A stretch of DNA of 10,355 nt, from contig JAQVWB010000053.1 of NCBI GenBank assembly GCA_028698695.1, positions 1 through 10,355 of the forward strand, in the 5' to 3' direction. The translations under genes were made by a program, and so were the position numbers. Positions within the stretch are counted from its first letter, which is position 1. Each line of letters begins with the position of its first letter. This document shows positions 1 through 6,760 of this stretch, piece by piece. A model generated the notes under the pieces. That model made no database searches and had not been told where the DNA came from. It saw only the letters and a program-made list of their open reading frames with translations. This DNA comes from Syntrophomonadaceae bacterium (GTDB lineage Bacteria; Bacillota; Syntrophomonadia; Syntrophomonadales; Syntrophomonadaceae).

Positions 1-107
1 CATTTTTCTTTACACAAACCGCATCCTTTACAATAGGCCGGGAATATATGAAATACGGCTTTCTCCATTGGAGTTGAGAGCACTTCCATCGGTTTGGTAT
101 TAGTCAT
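1..107 (-). CDS. 2-oxoacid:ferredoxin oxidoreductase, delta (ferredoxin-type) subunit, N-terminal part
   Basis: This is the first 35 codons of a gene that runs off the left edge of the window. The visible protein ends in CKGCGLCKEK, and the next two bases (TG) fit a fourth cysteine, giving the C-x2-C-x2-C-x3-C signature of a [4Fe-4S] ferredoxin domain. Its ATG overlaps the stop codon of the gamma gene by one base (TAATG), so the two are translationally coupled, and a G-rich ribosome binding site lies inside the end of gamma. In four-subunit 2-oxoacid:ferredoxin oxidoreductases the delta subunit passes electrons from the beta-subunit cluster to free ferredoxin. About 17 residues precede the first iron-sulfur motif after MTNTKPMEVL, a usual length for this subunit. 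The family call rests mainly on the motif plus operon position; the second cluster motif expected downstream is not visible. Confidence 0.85.
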   Translation of the reverse strand, partial: MTNTKPMEVLSTPMEKAVFHIFPAYCKGCGLCKEK

Positions 108-688
108 TATTTAGCCCCCCCTTCCTTTAGAGATCGTTCTGCCATCTGTTTCCCCATCTCCAAGGCCCGGAAATTCAAGTCTCTTAATTCCGGATTTTTC
201 TCAAATTTATGTCCCAGTTTGTTTTCCAAAGCATTTTTGGCTGATTCAAAATTGACCACATTAGTTAAGCCAATTACTGCACCCATTATGATTATGTTGA
301 ATACCCGTGGATGCAGTTCCTTATTAGCTGTTTCCAGAGCCGGCAGACCAATAATCTGCTTATATTCTTTTGGAAAATCTTCGTCTTCTACTTTAAAACC
401 CGCATCATATACAAACAAGGTATTGCTATCAGAATATATCGCTGTGCGGCTAACTGCTCTTTCACTTAAAGCTATAACGACATCAGCTTTATTAAACTTG
501 GGGGCACCAATACGCTCATCACTGGCCTGGATAAATGCAATGGATACTCCACCCCGCTGTTCAAGTCCGAAGTTGGGAATATATATAGTCTGCTTTCCTT
601 CATCGTAAGCCGCCTCGGCCAGAATCTCCGCTACTGATTGTACTCCCTGACCGCCTTCACCGGCAAGGGCAATTTTAACTAAAGCCAT
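107..688 (-). CDS. korC: 2-oxoacid:ferredoxin oxidoreductase, gamma subunit
   Basis: This 193-residue protein is the gamma subunit of a ferredoxin-dependent 2-oxoacid oxidoreductase, an oxygen-sensitive cytoplasmic enzyme that reversibly converts a 2-oxoacid and CoA to acyl-CoA, CO2 and reduced ferredoxin. The sequence shows the family hallmarks: a glycine-rich GEGGQGV near residues 10-16, and PNFGLEQRGG at about 38-47, the P-x-x-G-x-E-x-R-G-G motif of the POR gamma domain. Length is normal for a stand-alone gamma subunit. Its ATG directly follows the beta stop codon with no gap, and a GGGAGG site sits in the last codons of beta, so beta, gamma and delta should be made together. The symbol korC is by analogy with 2-oxoglutarate synthase; the true substrate (2-oxoglutarate, branched-chain 2-oxoacid or other) cannot be decided from this subunit. 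Confidence 0.88.
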   Translation of the reverse strand: MALVKIALAGEGGQGVQSVAEILAEAAYDEGKQTIYIPNFGLEQRGGVSIAFIQASDERIGAPKFNKADVVIALSERAVSRTAIYSDSNTLFVYDAGFKVEDEDFPKEYKQIIGLPALETANKELHPRVFNIIIMGAVIGLTNVVNFESAKNALENKLGHKFEKNPELRDLNFRALEMGKQMAERSLKEGGAK

Positions 689-1441
689 TTATTTGTCGCC
701 TCCCTTACCAAACGGACTCTTAAGTTCTCCCACCGGGAAGTAAGGCTCCATCTCATCTTCCAGAAAACGCCAGGTCTGCTGAGCATTGGTTCTCCAGTTG
801 GTTGGACAGGTCGATAGTACTTCCACAAAAGAAAATCCATTGCCTTCTATTTGATTTCGCAGAGCATTGCGTAAAAATCTTTTTAACTGTTTGTATTTGG
901 AAACCGTAGCCCGGGCTATATAGGCACTATCAGGAGTAAGTTCCGCAAGAAACTCCGGTCCCCGGGTAGGATAACCGGTTAATTCCGGATCACGTCCATA
1001 GGGCGTGGTTTCAGTCTTTTGTCCCGGCAAGGTTGTCGGGGCCATCTGTCCGCCCGTCATTCCATAATTGGTATTGTTTACGAGAATTAAAGTTACTTTT
1101 TCATTTCTGACGGCAGCATTAAGCAGGTGCTGTGAACCTATTGAATAACCGCCTCCATCTCCCATGTATCCAATGGTAATTAATTCCGGTCTGGCTCTTT
1201 TAATCCCTACCATTACCGGAGTAGTTCTGCCGTGATGAGTCTGGGTTGAATCACAGGCAAAGAAATCCCATGATAATAGCGAACATCCTATATCACAACC
1301 AAAAATGGTATTGTCCTGAATCTCCAGTTCGTCTATGGTTTCTCCCAACGCTTTCAGCACAATTCCATGTCCACAACCCGGACAAAATTTATGCGGCTTG
1401 GAGGGAAGGTACCATGATTTGGGTACAGCTGGTGTAATCAT
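689..1441 (-). CDS. korB: 2-oxoacid:ferredoxin oxidoreductase, beta (thiamine pyrophosphate) subunit
   Basis: This 250-residue subunit binds thiamine pyrophosphate and the proximal [4Fe-4S] cluster. CPGCGHG at residues 20-26 gives two cluster cysteines; C53 (CDIGCS) and C212 (STCPTNW) are good candidates for the other two. The TPP motif is visible as GDG at 94-96 followed by NN at 122-123 and NYGMTGGQ. The metal-binding stretch reads GDGGGYSIGSQH, where classical 2-oxoglutarate or pyruvate enzymes carry GDGD-x3-IG-x-NH, so this is a divergent subgroup. The start is ATG with a GGAAGGGGG site about 10 bases upstream. It lies 21 bases after the alpha stop. Symbol by analogy with KorB; it could equally serve a branched-chain or aryl 2-oxoacid enzyme. 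Confidence 0.88.
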   Translation of the reverse strand: MITPAVPKSWYLPSKPHKFCPGCGHGIVLKALGETIDELEIQDNTIFGCDIGCSLLSWDFFACDSTQTHHGRTTPVMVGIKRARPELITIGYMGDGGGYSIGSQHLLNAAVRNEKVTLILVNNTNYGMTGGQMAPTTLPGQKTETTPYGRDPELTGYPTRGPEFLAELTPDSAYIARATVSKYKQLKRFLRNALRNQIEGNGFSFVEVLSTCPTNWRTNAQQTWRFLEDEMEPYFPVGELKSPFGKGGDK

Positions 1442-1462
1442 TTATAAACGACCCCCTTCCTA

Positions 1463-2560
1463 TTAAAGTATGCTTTTAACTTTACTTACAATGTCGTAAT
1501 CAATAATGCCAACACCCGGTTTAAAAAGATTCTCTATTTTAATAGTTTCTCCGTATATTTCCTGTTTAGTGAGGCGGTCAAGTTGACCGTAAGCTGATTC
1601 TGCTATCAGTATTTTTTTAGCCCCACTTTTGGCAATCGCTTCTCTTAATTGAGCCTGTGGGAAAGGCCGCAAGGTAATTGGTCGAAAGCTGCCGGCTTTT
1701 ATTCCCTGGGCACGAAGGGCTTTGACTGCATCATCTGCTGCCCGTGATACAACTCCGTGAGACAGAATAATGATATCGGCATCATCACACTGCTCCTCCC
1801 GGTATTCAACCAGCTCGGGAGAAATACTTTCATATTCTTCTGCAAACCGCATTACTACTTCATAAAGTTCTTCTTCCAGGCTGTAAATGTTACATAAATG
1901 CTGCGGTTCCCTATTTTCCCCGATATGACCATCCAGTCCGATCAAAGGATAAGTAGGAACTATTTCGATTCCCCGTTCTTGCGGGTCATACATCTCCAAA
2001 GGTTCTCTCATTTTAGCCTGATATCCATCTCCTAACAGGAAGGTTGGAAAACGATATTTCCAGGCAACATTAAATCCCTTGATGGTATAATCATAAATTT
2101 CCTGATGGGTTGCTGTTGAATAAACAATGCGATGACCTTCCCCGTTTCCCCCGTAGGTTGTTAATGTCACTTCCTGCTGTGAGTAAATTACGGTTCCCGA
2201 TGATGGTCCGCCTCTTTGCTGAATAACTGCAAATAAAGGTAATCTCATAGCTTCTGCCATACCAAAAGGTTCCTGCATAAGCACATTTCCCGGTCCGGCA
2301 GTAGCAGTAAACGCTTTGGTTCCTGCCTGAACAGCCCCACAAACCGTGAATCCGGCTGAAATCTCATCTTCGGTTTGCAGAAATCCCCGCCCGTATTTAG
2401 GTGCCAGACGAGTCCAATAATGCATTACTTCGTTTTGCGGAGTAATAGGATAGCCAAACATCATTTCTGCTCCAGCCGCTAGAGCCGCCCAGGTTACCGC
2501 TTCGTTTCCAGTTACAAATGATTTTTTAGTATCTCCTATAACCTTTAAATTTGTTTGCAT
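1463..2560 (-). CDS. korA: 2-oxoacid:ferredoxin oxidoreductase, alpha subunit
   Basis: This 365-residue alpha subunit carries the pyrimidine-binding domain and C-terminal domain II of the enzyme. Residues 36-44 read GYPITPQNE, the conserved YPITP-x-x-E motif that contacts TPP, and E64 and E66 lie in QTEDEISAG. TATAGPGNVLMQE at 85-97 and GGPSSG at 117-122 match conserved loops of the family, but the usual GPSTG-x-PT is here GPSSGTVIYSQQEV, which may alter substrate choice. Domain II starts near residue 257 (IIILSHG) and contains RPITLRPFP. Length is that of a KorA-type alpha without a fused gamma domain. The ATG is preceded by AGGAGGTG at a 10-base spacing, 34 bases after the upstream ATPase stop. 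The four subunits alpha-beta-gamma-delta are in transcription order. Substrate is unproven. Confidence 0.88.
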   Translation of the reverse strand: MQTNLKVIGDTKKSFVTGNEAVTWAALAAGAEMMFGYPITPQNEVMHYWTRLAPKYGRGFLQTEDEISAGFTVCGAVQAGTKAFTATAGPGNVLMQEPFGMAEAMRLPLFAVIQQRGGPSSGTVIYSQQEVTLTTYGGNGEGHRIVYSTATHQEIYDYTIKGFNVAWKYRFPTFLLGDGYQAKMREPLEMYDPQERGIEIVPTYPLIGLDGHIGENREPQHLCNIYSLEEELYEVVMRFAEEYESISPELVEYREEQCDDADIIILSHGVVSRAADDAVKALRAQGIKAGSFRPITLRPFPQAQLREAIAKSGAKKILIAESAYGQLDRLTKQEIYGETIKIENLFKPGVGIIDYDIVSKVKSIL

Positions 2561-2594
2561 TTATTATTAACACCTCCTGTGAAACATTCCTATT

Positions 2595-3272
2595 CTACCA
2601 CATAGCACTGGGCATGTATCGTTTAATGCTCTTGATTGGTATATCCTTATTTGATTCTGCTGCCTGTGCTGCCAGCCTTTCCTCTACCGCTATATAAGCC
2701 ACCGGTATATTTAACTGTTTGGCAACAGCAATAATATCTTCGTTGCCCTCCATGATGATTTCGAAAGTAGTCTCATCACCCAAATGAGTATTGGCAACAA
2801 TGGCGTCCACCCGGCCCAGTTCCTGCAGATATTCAACTATCCGTTCCGGTGAGTTGGTCATGGGGCGGGTAGAATTTATTACTGCAATAATCTGCAGTTC
2901 TTTTGATTCAGAAGCGCCTTCTACCAGATTCAGGGCTTGAGCTCCATGTACACCATAACCAATATCTAAAATAATATCGCCTTCATTATAAAGCGACCAA
3001 CGCGCTCGCGGGTTAAGCATAGCGCCTGTTTCTCCCAAACCAAATGCATCCCCGCTGGAAAAACTAATCAGGTTTAATCCCAAACCCTCCAAAAACTCCT
3101 TTAAGGGTCTTAACGTATAAAAAGGCTCTACTGTATCAAGGTCAACCAAAGTAACCCTACGACCTTGAGCACTTAGTTCCAGAGCCCGATTTATTGCCAT
3201 TTCACTTTTTCCGCTGGCATACTCTCCTACATAAGCTTCAACAACTCGTTCTGTAATGGCGTAAATAAACAC
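2595..3272 (-). CDS. P-loop ATP-binding protein of unknown function, first gene of the oxidoreductase operon
   Basis: This is a roughly 225-residue P-loop NTPase. GEYASGKS at about residues 16-23 is a Walker A motif close to the N-terminus, and two hydrophobic strands ending in acid (VTLVDLDTVEP and IILDIGYG) are Walker B-like candidates; INSTRPMTN could be a switch or base-recognition loop. There is no signal peptide or membrane segment. It resembles small SIMIBI-class ATPases found next to oxidoreductase genes in Clostridia, but I do not recognise a named family and assign no reaction. The start is doubtful: the GTG at 3272 overlaps the only Shine-Dalgarno sequence (GGGAGG, 3272-3277), so it cannot be served by it. 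An in-frame ATT at 3266 has a good 5-base spacing and may be the real start. Co-transcription with the oxidoreductase suggests a maturation or accessory role. Confidence 0.75.
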   Translation of the reverse strand: MFIYAITERVVEAYVGEYASGKSEMAINRALELSAQGRRVTLVDLDTVEPFYTLRPLKEFLEGLGLNLISFSSGDAFGLGETGAMLNPRARWSLYNEGDIILDIGYGVHGAQALNLVEGASESKELQIIAVINSTRPMTNSPERIVEYLQELGRVDAIVANTHLGDETTFEIIMEGNEDIIAVAKQLNIPVAYIAVEERLAAQAAESNKDIPIKSIKRYMPSAMW

Positions 3273-3294
3273 CTCCCGCCATTCGATTTTTATA

Positions 3295-3324
3295 ATTATA
3301 AGGGAGCAGTTAATTGTGAGTCAA
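3295..3324 (-). promoter_or_regulatory. Sigma-A-type promoter of the ATPase-oxidoreductase operon
   Basis: Read on the minus strand, TTGACT (3319-3324) and TATAAT (3295-3300) are separated by 18 bases, a near-consensus housekeeping promoter. The predicted start point is near 3288, leaving a leader of only about 10 bases before the GGGAGG site. The -35 element overlaps one arm of an inverted repeat, so repression or activation by a DNA-binding protein is plausible. Confidence 0.75.
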
Positions 3325-3361
3325 TATCTATCTTAAAGTATACAAATAATACTCACATTAA
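3310..3361. repeat. Inverted repeat flanking the -35 region, candidate operator
   Basis: TTAATTGTGAGT at 3310-3321 and ACTCACATTAA at 3351-3361 are inverted copies of each other apart from a single extra T. Their centres are about 41 bases apart, roughly four helical turns. One arm covers the end of the -35 hexamer and the spacer of the operon promoter; the other lies upstream. This spacing fits two sites for a looping regulator better than an RNA hairpin, since the upstream arm is outside the predicted transcript. The regulator is unknown. Confidence 0.5.
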
Positions 3362-3463
3362 ATTATTATGTTATACCATAAGCATCCGCTTCCCCATTAC
3401 GGTTCTCAATAGTGCCCCCTGCTAAATATCGAATTACTACATTATATAATAACTGTTCATAAC

Positions 3464-3493
3464 AAAAAAGAGGCTTATGCCTCTTTTAAAAAA
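3464..3493 (-). terminator. Rho-independent terminator after bofA
   Basis: A 9-bp perfect stem (AAAAGAGGC at 3466-3474 with GCCTCTTTT at 3479-3487) has a four-base loop. On the minus strand it ends in a run of six T. It lies 20-50 bases after the bofA stop codon and would end the dnaX-bofA transcript. Six A on the other side also make it potentially bidirectional, but no plus-strand gene leads into it. Confidence 0.85.
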
Positions 3494-3513
3494 TACTCAT
3501 GTCGCTAAATATA

Positions 3514-3774
3514 TTACATCATTAATATTTGAAAACAAATTAATAATAATAAGCCGGGAATACCCAAAAATCCAGCCACTAGCACCGTGATAATATTAAT
3601 CGGCAGGGAAAAGTCAAAGTAACCACCAATATAATTTACTATTAATAACAGGACAATACCGATAACTGAGTTAATTACCAGTTTCCAGAGCAATTTTATG
3701 GGTTGCATAAATACTTTGGTTACAGCGTAGAGGATAATCAAGACCAATATACCCGCTAAAATCACATTTGTCAT
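3514..3774 (-). CDS. bofA: BofA-family sporulation membrane protein (pro-sigma-K processing inhibitor family)
   Basis: This is a small (86-residue), very hydrophobic protein with about three membrane segments: residues 4-20, 30-50 and 60-84. The C-terminal LPINIITVLVAGFLGIPG followed by a hydrophobic tail matches the conserved LP-x-N-x(2)-T ... LGIPG pattern of the BofA family. In Bacillus, BofA sits in the outer forespore membrane with SpoIVFA and holds the protease SpoIVFB inactive until a forespore signal arrives, which delays sigma-K activation. Its ATG overlaps the yaaL stop (ATGA), so the two are coupled. The place after recR and yaaL is the classical one in Firmicutes. A terminator follows at 3464-3493. 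BofA alone does not prove sporulation, because the family also occurs in some non-sporulating Clostridia. Confidence 0.88.
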   Translation of the reverse strand: MTNVILAGILVLIILYAVTKVFMQPIKLLWKLVINSVIGIVLLLIVNYIGGYFDFSLPINIITVLVAGFLGIPGLLLLICFQILMM

Positions 3775-4061
3775 TGTATTCCCCTCACTTCCCGGTTTGT
3801 TGATTCCTTTTGGTTCAAGTGTTTGCCCTTTATAAGTTTGAACAGATAATTGTAGCGTTTTTCAGCTGCATAAAGCTGAAAAATCGCGTAATCAACCATT
3901 TCCGGTTCTGTCATTCTCATAAATAAGTTCTCTGCTCCTTCCAGTTCCGCCTGGGCTTCCAGCAACAGTTCTTCATCCGTTTTGTGTGTTGGCAGTTGCT
4001 GAAACTCATCATATAGAAAAAGCTTTGCTATTTGTCTACAAATTGGTGCCCTTTTTAGCAC
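3771..4061 (-). CDS. yaaL: DUF2508 family protein (YaaL-like)
   Basis: This is a 96-residue soluble, acidic-helical protein of the DUF2508/YaaL family, recognised by its place between recR and bofA and by the pattern ELLLEAQAELEGAENLF, followed by a helix ending in KRYNYLFKLIK near residues 68-78. No catalytic motif is visible and the function is not known in any species that I can cite. The start is GTG at 4061, supported by a GGGAGGG site (4068-4074) six bases upstream. Three of those G residues can pair with a complementary CCCGAC upstream, so translation may be partly masked. The gene overlaps bofA by four bases. Confidence 0.8.
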   Translation of the reverse strand: MLKRAPICRQIAKLFLYDEFQQLPTHKTDEELLLEAQAELEGAENLFMRMTEPEMVDYAIFQLYAAEKRYNYLFKLIKGKHLNQKESTNREVRGIQ

Positions 4062-4126
4062 TCTATACCCTCCCGACCTTACCTGGGAATGTATAGAAAC
4101 TATATGTGAGTCGGGTTTATTTTATG
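4062..4126 (-). promoter_or_regulatory. recR-yaaL gap with a stem that overlaps the yaaL ribosome binding site
   Basis: In the transcript, CCCGAC (complement of 4110-4115) can pair with GTCGGG (complement of 4072-4077), closing a loop that contains a second small stem TATAG-TTT-CTATA. The distal arm includes half of the GGGAGGG ribosome binding site of yaaL. The stem could dampen yaaL-bofA translation relative to recR. This is a prediction from base pairing by eye, and a six-pair stem with a 32-base interior may be chance. Confidence 0.3.
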
Positions 4127-4723
4127 TTAAAAATCTTTGCGCCCTTCTATGGCCCGACGCAGAGTTATTTCATCCGCAAATTCAATATCTCCGCCTACCG
4201 GCAGTCCGTGAGCCAAACGTGTAATTCTTACCGGATATTTACGGACCATATCTGCAATGTAACGCGACAGCACTTCCCCATCAATATCAGGATTTAATGC
4301 CAAAACCACTTCTTTTATTTGACCGGAGGCTAGCTTGTCAACCATAGGCTGCAAGTCCAACTCATCCAGGGTATAGTCGCCCAACAAACGAAAGTCTTTA
4401 TTTAACACAAAATAACGACCATTATAGCCGGTACGTTCTATGGCAATAATATCACTGGATTCTTTGGCCACACACAGAATACTATCATCCCTTTGCGTAT
4501 CCAGACATAGTGAACAGGGATTAGTATCAGTAAGATATCCGCATTGGGAACAGGGATAAACATTCTCACGGGCAGCAACGATAGCATCTGCTATTTGCCG
4601 TGCCTCATCGATGGGTAGCTTCAATATGTACAACGCCAGGCGTTGTGCAGTTTTTGGCCCTATGGTAGGAAGCCTTAATAACTGGTCAATTAAATTCTCC
4701 AGGGGGCGAGCCAGCCTGACCAT
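4127..4723 (-). CDS. recR: Recombination mediator RecR
   Basis: This 198-residue protein has the RecR architecture: a helix-hairpin-helix at about residues 18-32 (LPTIGPKTAQRLA), a four-cysteine zinc finger (C58, C61, C70, C73), a Toprim domain from about 82 to 175, and the C-terminal AHGLPVGGDIEFAD motif. RecR forms a ring-shaped clamp and works with RecO, and RecF, to load RecA onto SSB-coated gaps. Oddities: the usual V-V-E at the start of Toprim reads V-A-K (residues 85-87), and the conserved HVLGG-x-LSP stretch reads FVLNKDFRLLGD. ATG is preceded by AAAGGAGG at a 5-base spacing. It lies about 60 bases after ebfC, the usual Firmicutes order. Confidence 0.95.
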   Translation of the reverse strand: MVRLARPLENLIDQLLRLPTIGPKTAQRLALYILKLPIDEARQIADAIVAARENVYPCSQCGYLTDTNPCSLCLDTQRDDSILCVAKESSDIIAIERTGYNGRYFVLNKDFRLLGDYTLDELDLQPMVDKLASGQIKEVVLALNPDIDGEVLSRYIADMVRKYPVRITRLAHGLPVGGDIEFADEITLRRAIEGRKDF

Positions 4724-4783
4724 AGTATCCTCCTTTTACTTTATACGTTTATAGCTTCTGCATATAGTAACTTTTTAACTTTA

Positions 4784-5113
4784 TTAGAGTCCCGGAATAT
4801 TAAAGCCGCCAGTTATTTTAGACATTTCCTCAGAAACCATTTCCTGAGATTTGCGGACTGCTTCATTTACTGCTGTTAACACCAGGTCTTCCAGCATTTC
4901 TATGTCTTCCGGGTCTACTACTTCAGGTTTAATTTTGACGGATAATAATTCCTGACGACCATTAACCCTAACGATTACCGCTCCACCTCCGGATGCAGCT
5001 TCAACTTCTTTTTCTTCCAATTCCGCCTGCTTTTGAACAATCTGTTCCTGAACTTTTTTTGCTTCCTTAAGCATGTTTTTCATTGAACCACCCATACCTG
5101 GATTAAATTTCAT
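4784..5113 (-). CDS. ebfC: Nucleoid-associated protein, YbaB/EbfC family
   Basis: This 109-residue protein of the YbaB/EbfC family starts with the typical Gly/Met-rich MKFNPGMGGSMKNML, then a charged helix rich in Glu and Lys (residues 15-40) and a beta-sheet core with GGGAVIVRVNGRQELLSVKI. Family members are dimeric, tweezer-shaped DNA-binding proteins that coat the nucleoid. The gene lies 16 bases after dnaX and upstream of recR, as in many bacteria. The start ATG is supported by an AAAGGGGG ribosome binding site. Nothing unusual is seen in length or composition. Confidence 0.93.
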   Translation of the reverse strand: MKFNPGMGGSMKNMLKEAKKVQEQIVQKQAELEEKEVEAASGGGAVIVRVNGRQELLSVKIKPEVVDPEDIEMLEDLVLTAVNEAVRKSQEMVSEEMSKITGGFNIPGL

Positions 5114-5129
5114 ACTTCTATGTCCCCCT

Positions 5130-6626
5130 TTAATCTTTTATTTCTACAATATCAGGACCAAATAACTCTATCGCTTTCTTCACAATAATATCATTATACT
5201 GGTCATCGTCCAAAAAAATAAATTGTACTTCTATCGTTCGCCCGGAGAGTTCTTTTAAAACCCCTTCCAGTATCTCCCGATTAGCTTTTTCCTCCATGCG
5301 TTCTTTGTGGAATTTATAACCCTTACGGTAACCGATATATGCAGTATCCTCTTTAATTCCCAGCAATCTTCCCTGCGATAACAAGGCATGTGTAGGCACT
5401 TTCACTTCCCTGACTCCGGCCAGGATTTTTGCCCATAAAGGATCCGGGGCTTGGGAACGGGCTTTATTCTGTGCCGGTGGGGGTGGAGTAGGCACAGTGC
5501 TTTTTTGTGTCTTTTCATCGGTAACGGCAGCAGGGGCAGCAAATAATGCTGCCAATTCCAAAAAGGTAATCTCCAGGGTCAGCCTTTGACTCTCGCTAAA
5601 GCGCAGCTTTTGTCCGCTATCAGTCATGAGACGCAGAGCTTTCAGCAGCTTATCAATATTTACCAAACTTCGCTGCTTTTCCAATAACGACAGGGTATCA
5701 TTGGTCGCCACGGTCAACTCAACGGTGTGGCCAAGAGTTATATAAAACATTAAATCTCTCAAGTATTGCACCATTTCCCGTACCAGTTGTTCCGGTTCCT
5801 TGCCCTGCGCAATTGCTGCTGCCAGCAGGGATAATAATCCGGTAGTATCATTAGCCAAAACTTTGTCCAACAATTCGGCAATAAAAACATCGTCTACCAA
5901 GCCCAGGGCTTCCAGTACATCCTGTTTGGTTATGTCCGGTCCTTTATAGGAATAGACCTGATCAAGTGTACCCAGAGCATCGCGCAACCCTCCCTGTGCC
6001 CGGCGGGCTATTAACTGCAGGGCGGATTCTTCGATATTCATTTCATTAACTGCAGCTACTTCCCGCAGACGCTGCGTAATCTCCGGTAAGGTCAGAAGCC
6101 GAAACTGATAATTCTGGCAGCGGGATCTTATGGTAGCCGGAATCTTGTTTGACTCAGTAGTGGCCAGAATAAAAATAACCGAGTCAGGTGGTTCTTCCAG
6201 AGTTTTAAGCAGAGCATTAAATGCCTCATTGGTCAGCATATGTACTTCATCGATTATATACACCTTGCATTTACCCTGAGCAGGCAAAATTCTGACTTTC
6301 TCTCTCAAATCACGAATTTCATCTATGCCCCGGTTGGATGCGGCATCTATTTCAATAACATCCATAAAGTTGCCATTATTTATATCCTGGCAGGAGGAGC
6401 ACTGATTACAGGGTTCTCCATCCCTCAGGTCTTCACAATTGGCGGCTTTGGAAATAATCTTGGCTATGCTGGTTTTTCCGGTTCCCCGGGGTCCGGAAAA
6501 CAGATAAGCATGGGCAAGTCTTCCCGTCCGTACAGCATTGCGGATAGCGGTAACGGTCTGCTCCTGCCCGACTACCTCGCTAAACCCCTGCGGTCGCCAG
6601 GCCCGGTATAATGCCATATAGGCCAT
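5130..6626 (-). CDS. dnaX: DNA polymerase III subunit gamma/tau (clamp loader)
   Basis: This 498-residue ATPase of the clamp-loader complex opens the beta sliding clamp at primed DNA. The Walker A is GPRGTGKT (about residues 45-52), zinc is bound by C64, C73, C76 and C79, Walker B is DEVH near 126-129, and the SRC sensor is at 168-170. A Pro-rich linker lies at about 376-385, followed by a C-terminal domain of the tau type. I chose the ATG at 6626 because it is 7 bases from GGAGG (6634-6638); the ATG two codons upstream (6632) is only one base from it, and the ATG at 6617 is 16 bases away. The gene follows the SRP RNA terminator. I see no clear promoter in the gap. Confidence 0.95.
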   Translation of the reverse strand: MAYMALYRAWRPQGFSEVVGQEQTVTAIRNAVRTGRLAHAYLFSGPRGTGKTSIAKIISKAANCEDLRDGEPCNQCSSCQDINNGNFMDVIEIDAASNRGIDEIRDLREKVRILPAQGKCKVYIIDEVHMLTNEAFNALLKTLEEPPDSVIFILATTESNKIPATIRSRCQNYQFRLLTLPEITQRLREVAAVNEMNIEESALQLIARRAQGGLRDALGTLDQVYSYKGPDITKQDVLEALGLVDDVFIAELLDKVLANDTTGLLSLLAAAIAQGKEPEQLVREMVQYLRDLMFYITLGHTVELTVATNDTLSLLEKQRSLVNIDKLLKALRLMTDSGQKLRFSESQRLTLEITFLELAALFAAPAAVTDEKTQKSTVPTPPPPAQNKARSQAPDPLWAKILAGVREVKVPTHALLSQGRLLGIKEDTAYIGYRKGYKFHKERMEEKANREILEGVLKELSGRTIEVQFIFLDDDQYNDIIVKKAIELFGPDIVEIKD

Positions 6627-6702
6627 AACCATGCCTCCTTTAACCTATTCAAAACTCTATCTATCATTACACAAAATAATCGCCGCTCGCACAGATTCAG
6701 AT

Positions 6703-6741
6703 TAAAAAAGCAAAAGGCCTTCAGTTTAAACTAAAAGCCCT
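6703..6741 (-). terminator. Rho-independent terminator of the SRP RNA
   Basis: A 14-bp imperfect stem (6714-6727 with 6728-6741, three G-T wobbles) lies about 20 bases after the mature RNA end and is followed by TTGCTTTTTT on the minus strand. The centre TTTAAA is self-complementary, so the innermost pairs must open to form the loop. This separates SRP RNA transcription from dnaX. Confidence 0.8.
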
Positions 6742-6760
6742 CGTCTCTTTAAAATTATAA

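Noticed and set aside
219..608. Plus-strand frame of 129 codons opposite the gamma subunit
   Set aside because: It is antisense to a gene with clear family motifs and has no ribosome binding site.
5464..5506. Programmed -1 frameshift in dnaX at an A6 run that would make a short gamma protein
   Set aside because: Slipping back one base at CAA-AAA-AGC reaches a stop after 12 codons, at the right place in the Pro-rich linker. However, the A6G heptamer is out of phase for a tandem slip (codons are CAA AAA, not A-AAA-AAG) and six A are too few for clear transcriptional slippage. I saw no supporting stem or Shine-Dalgarno stimulator.
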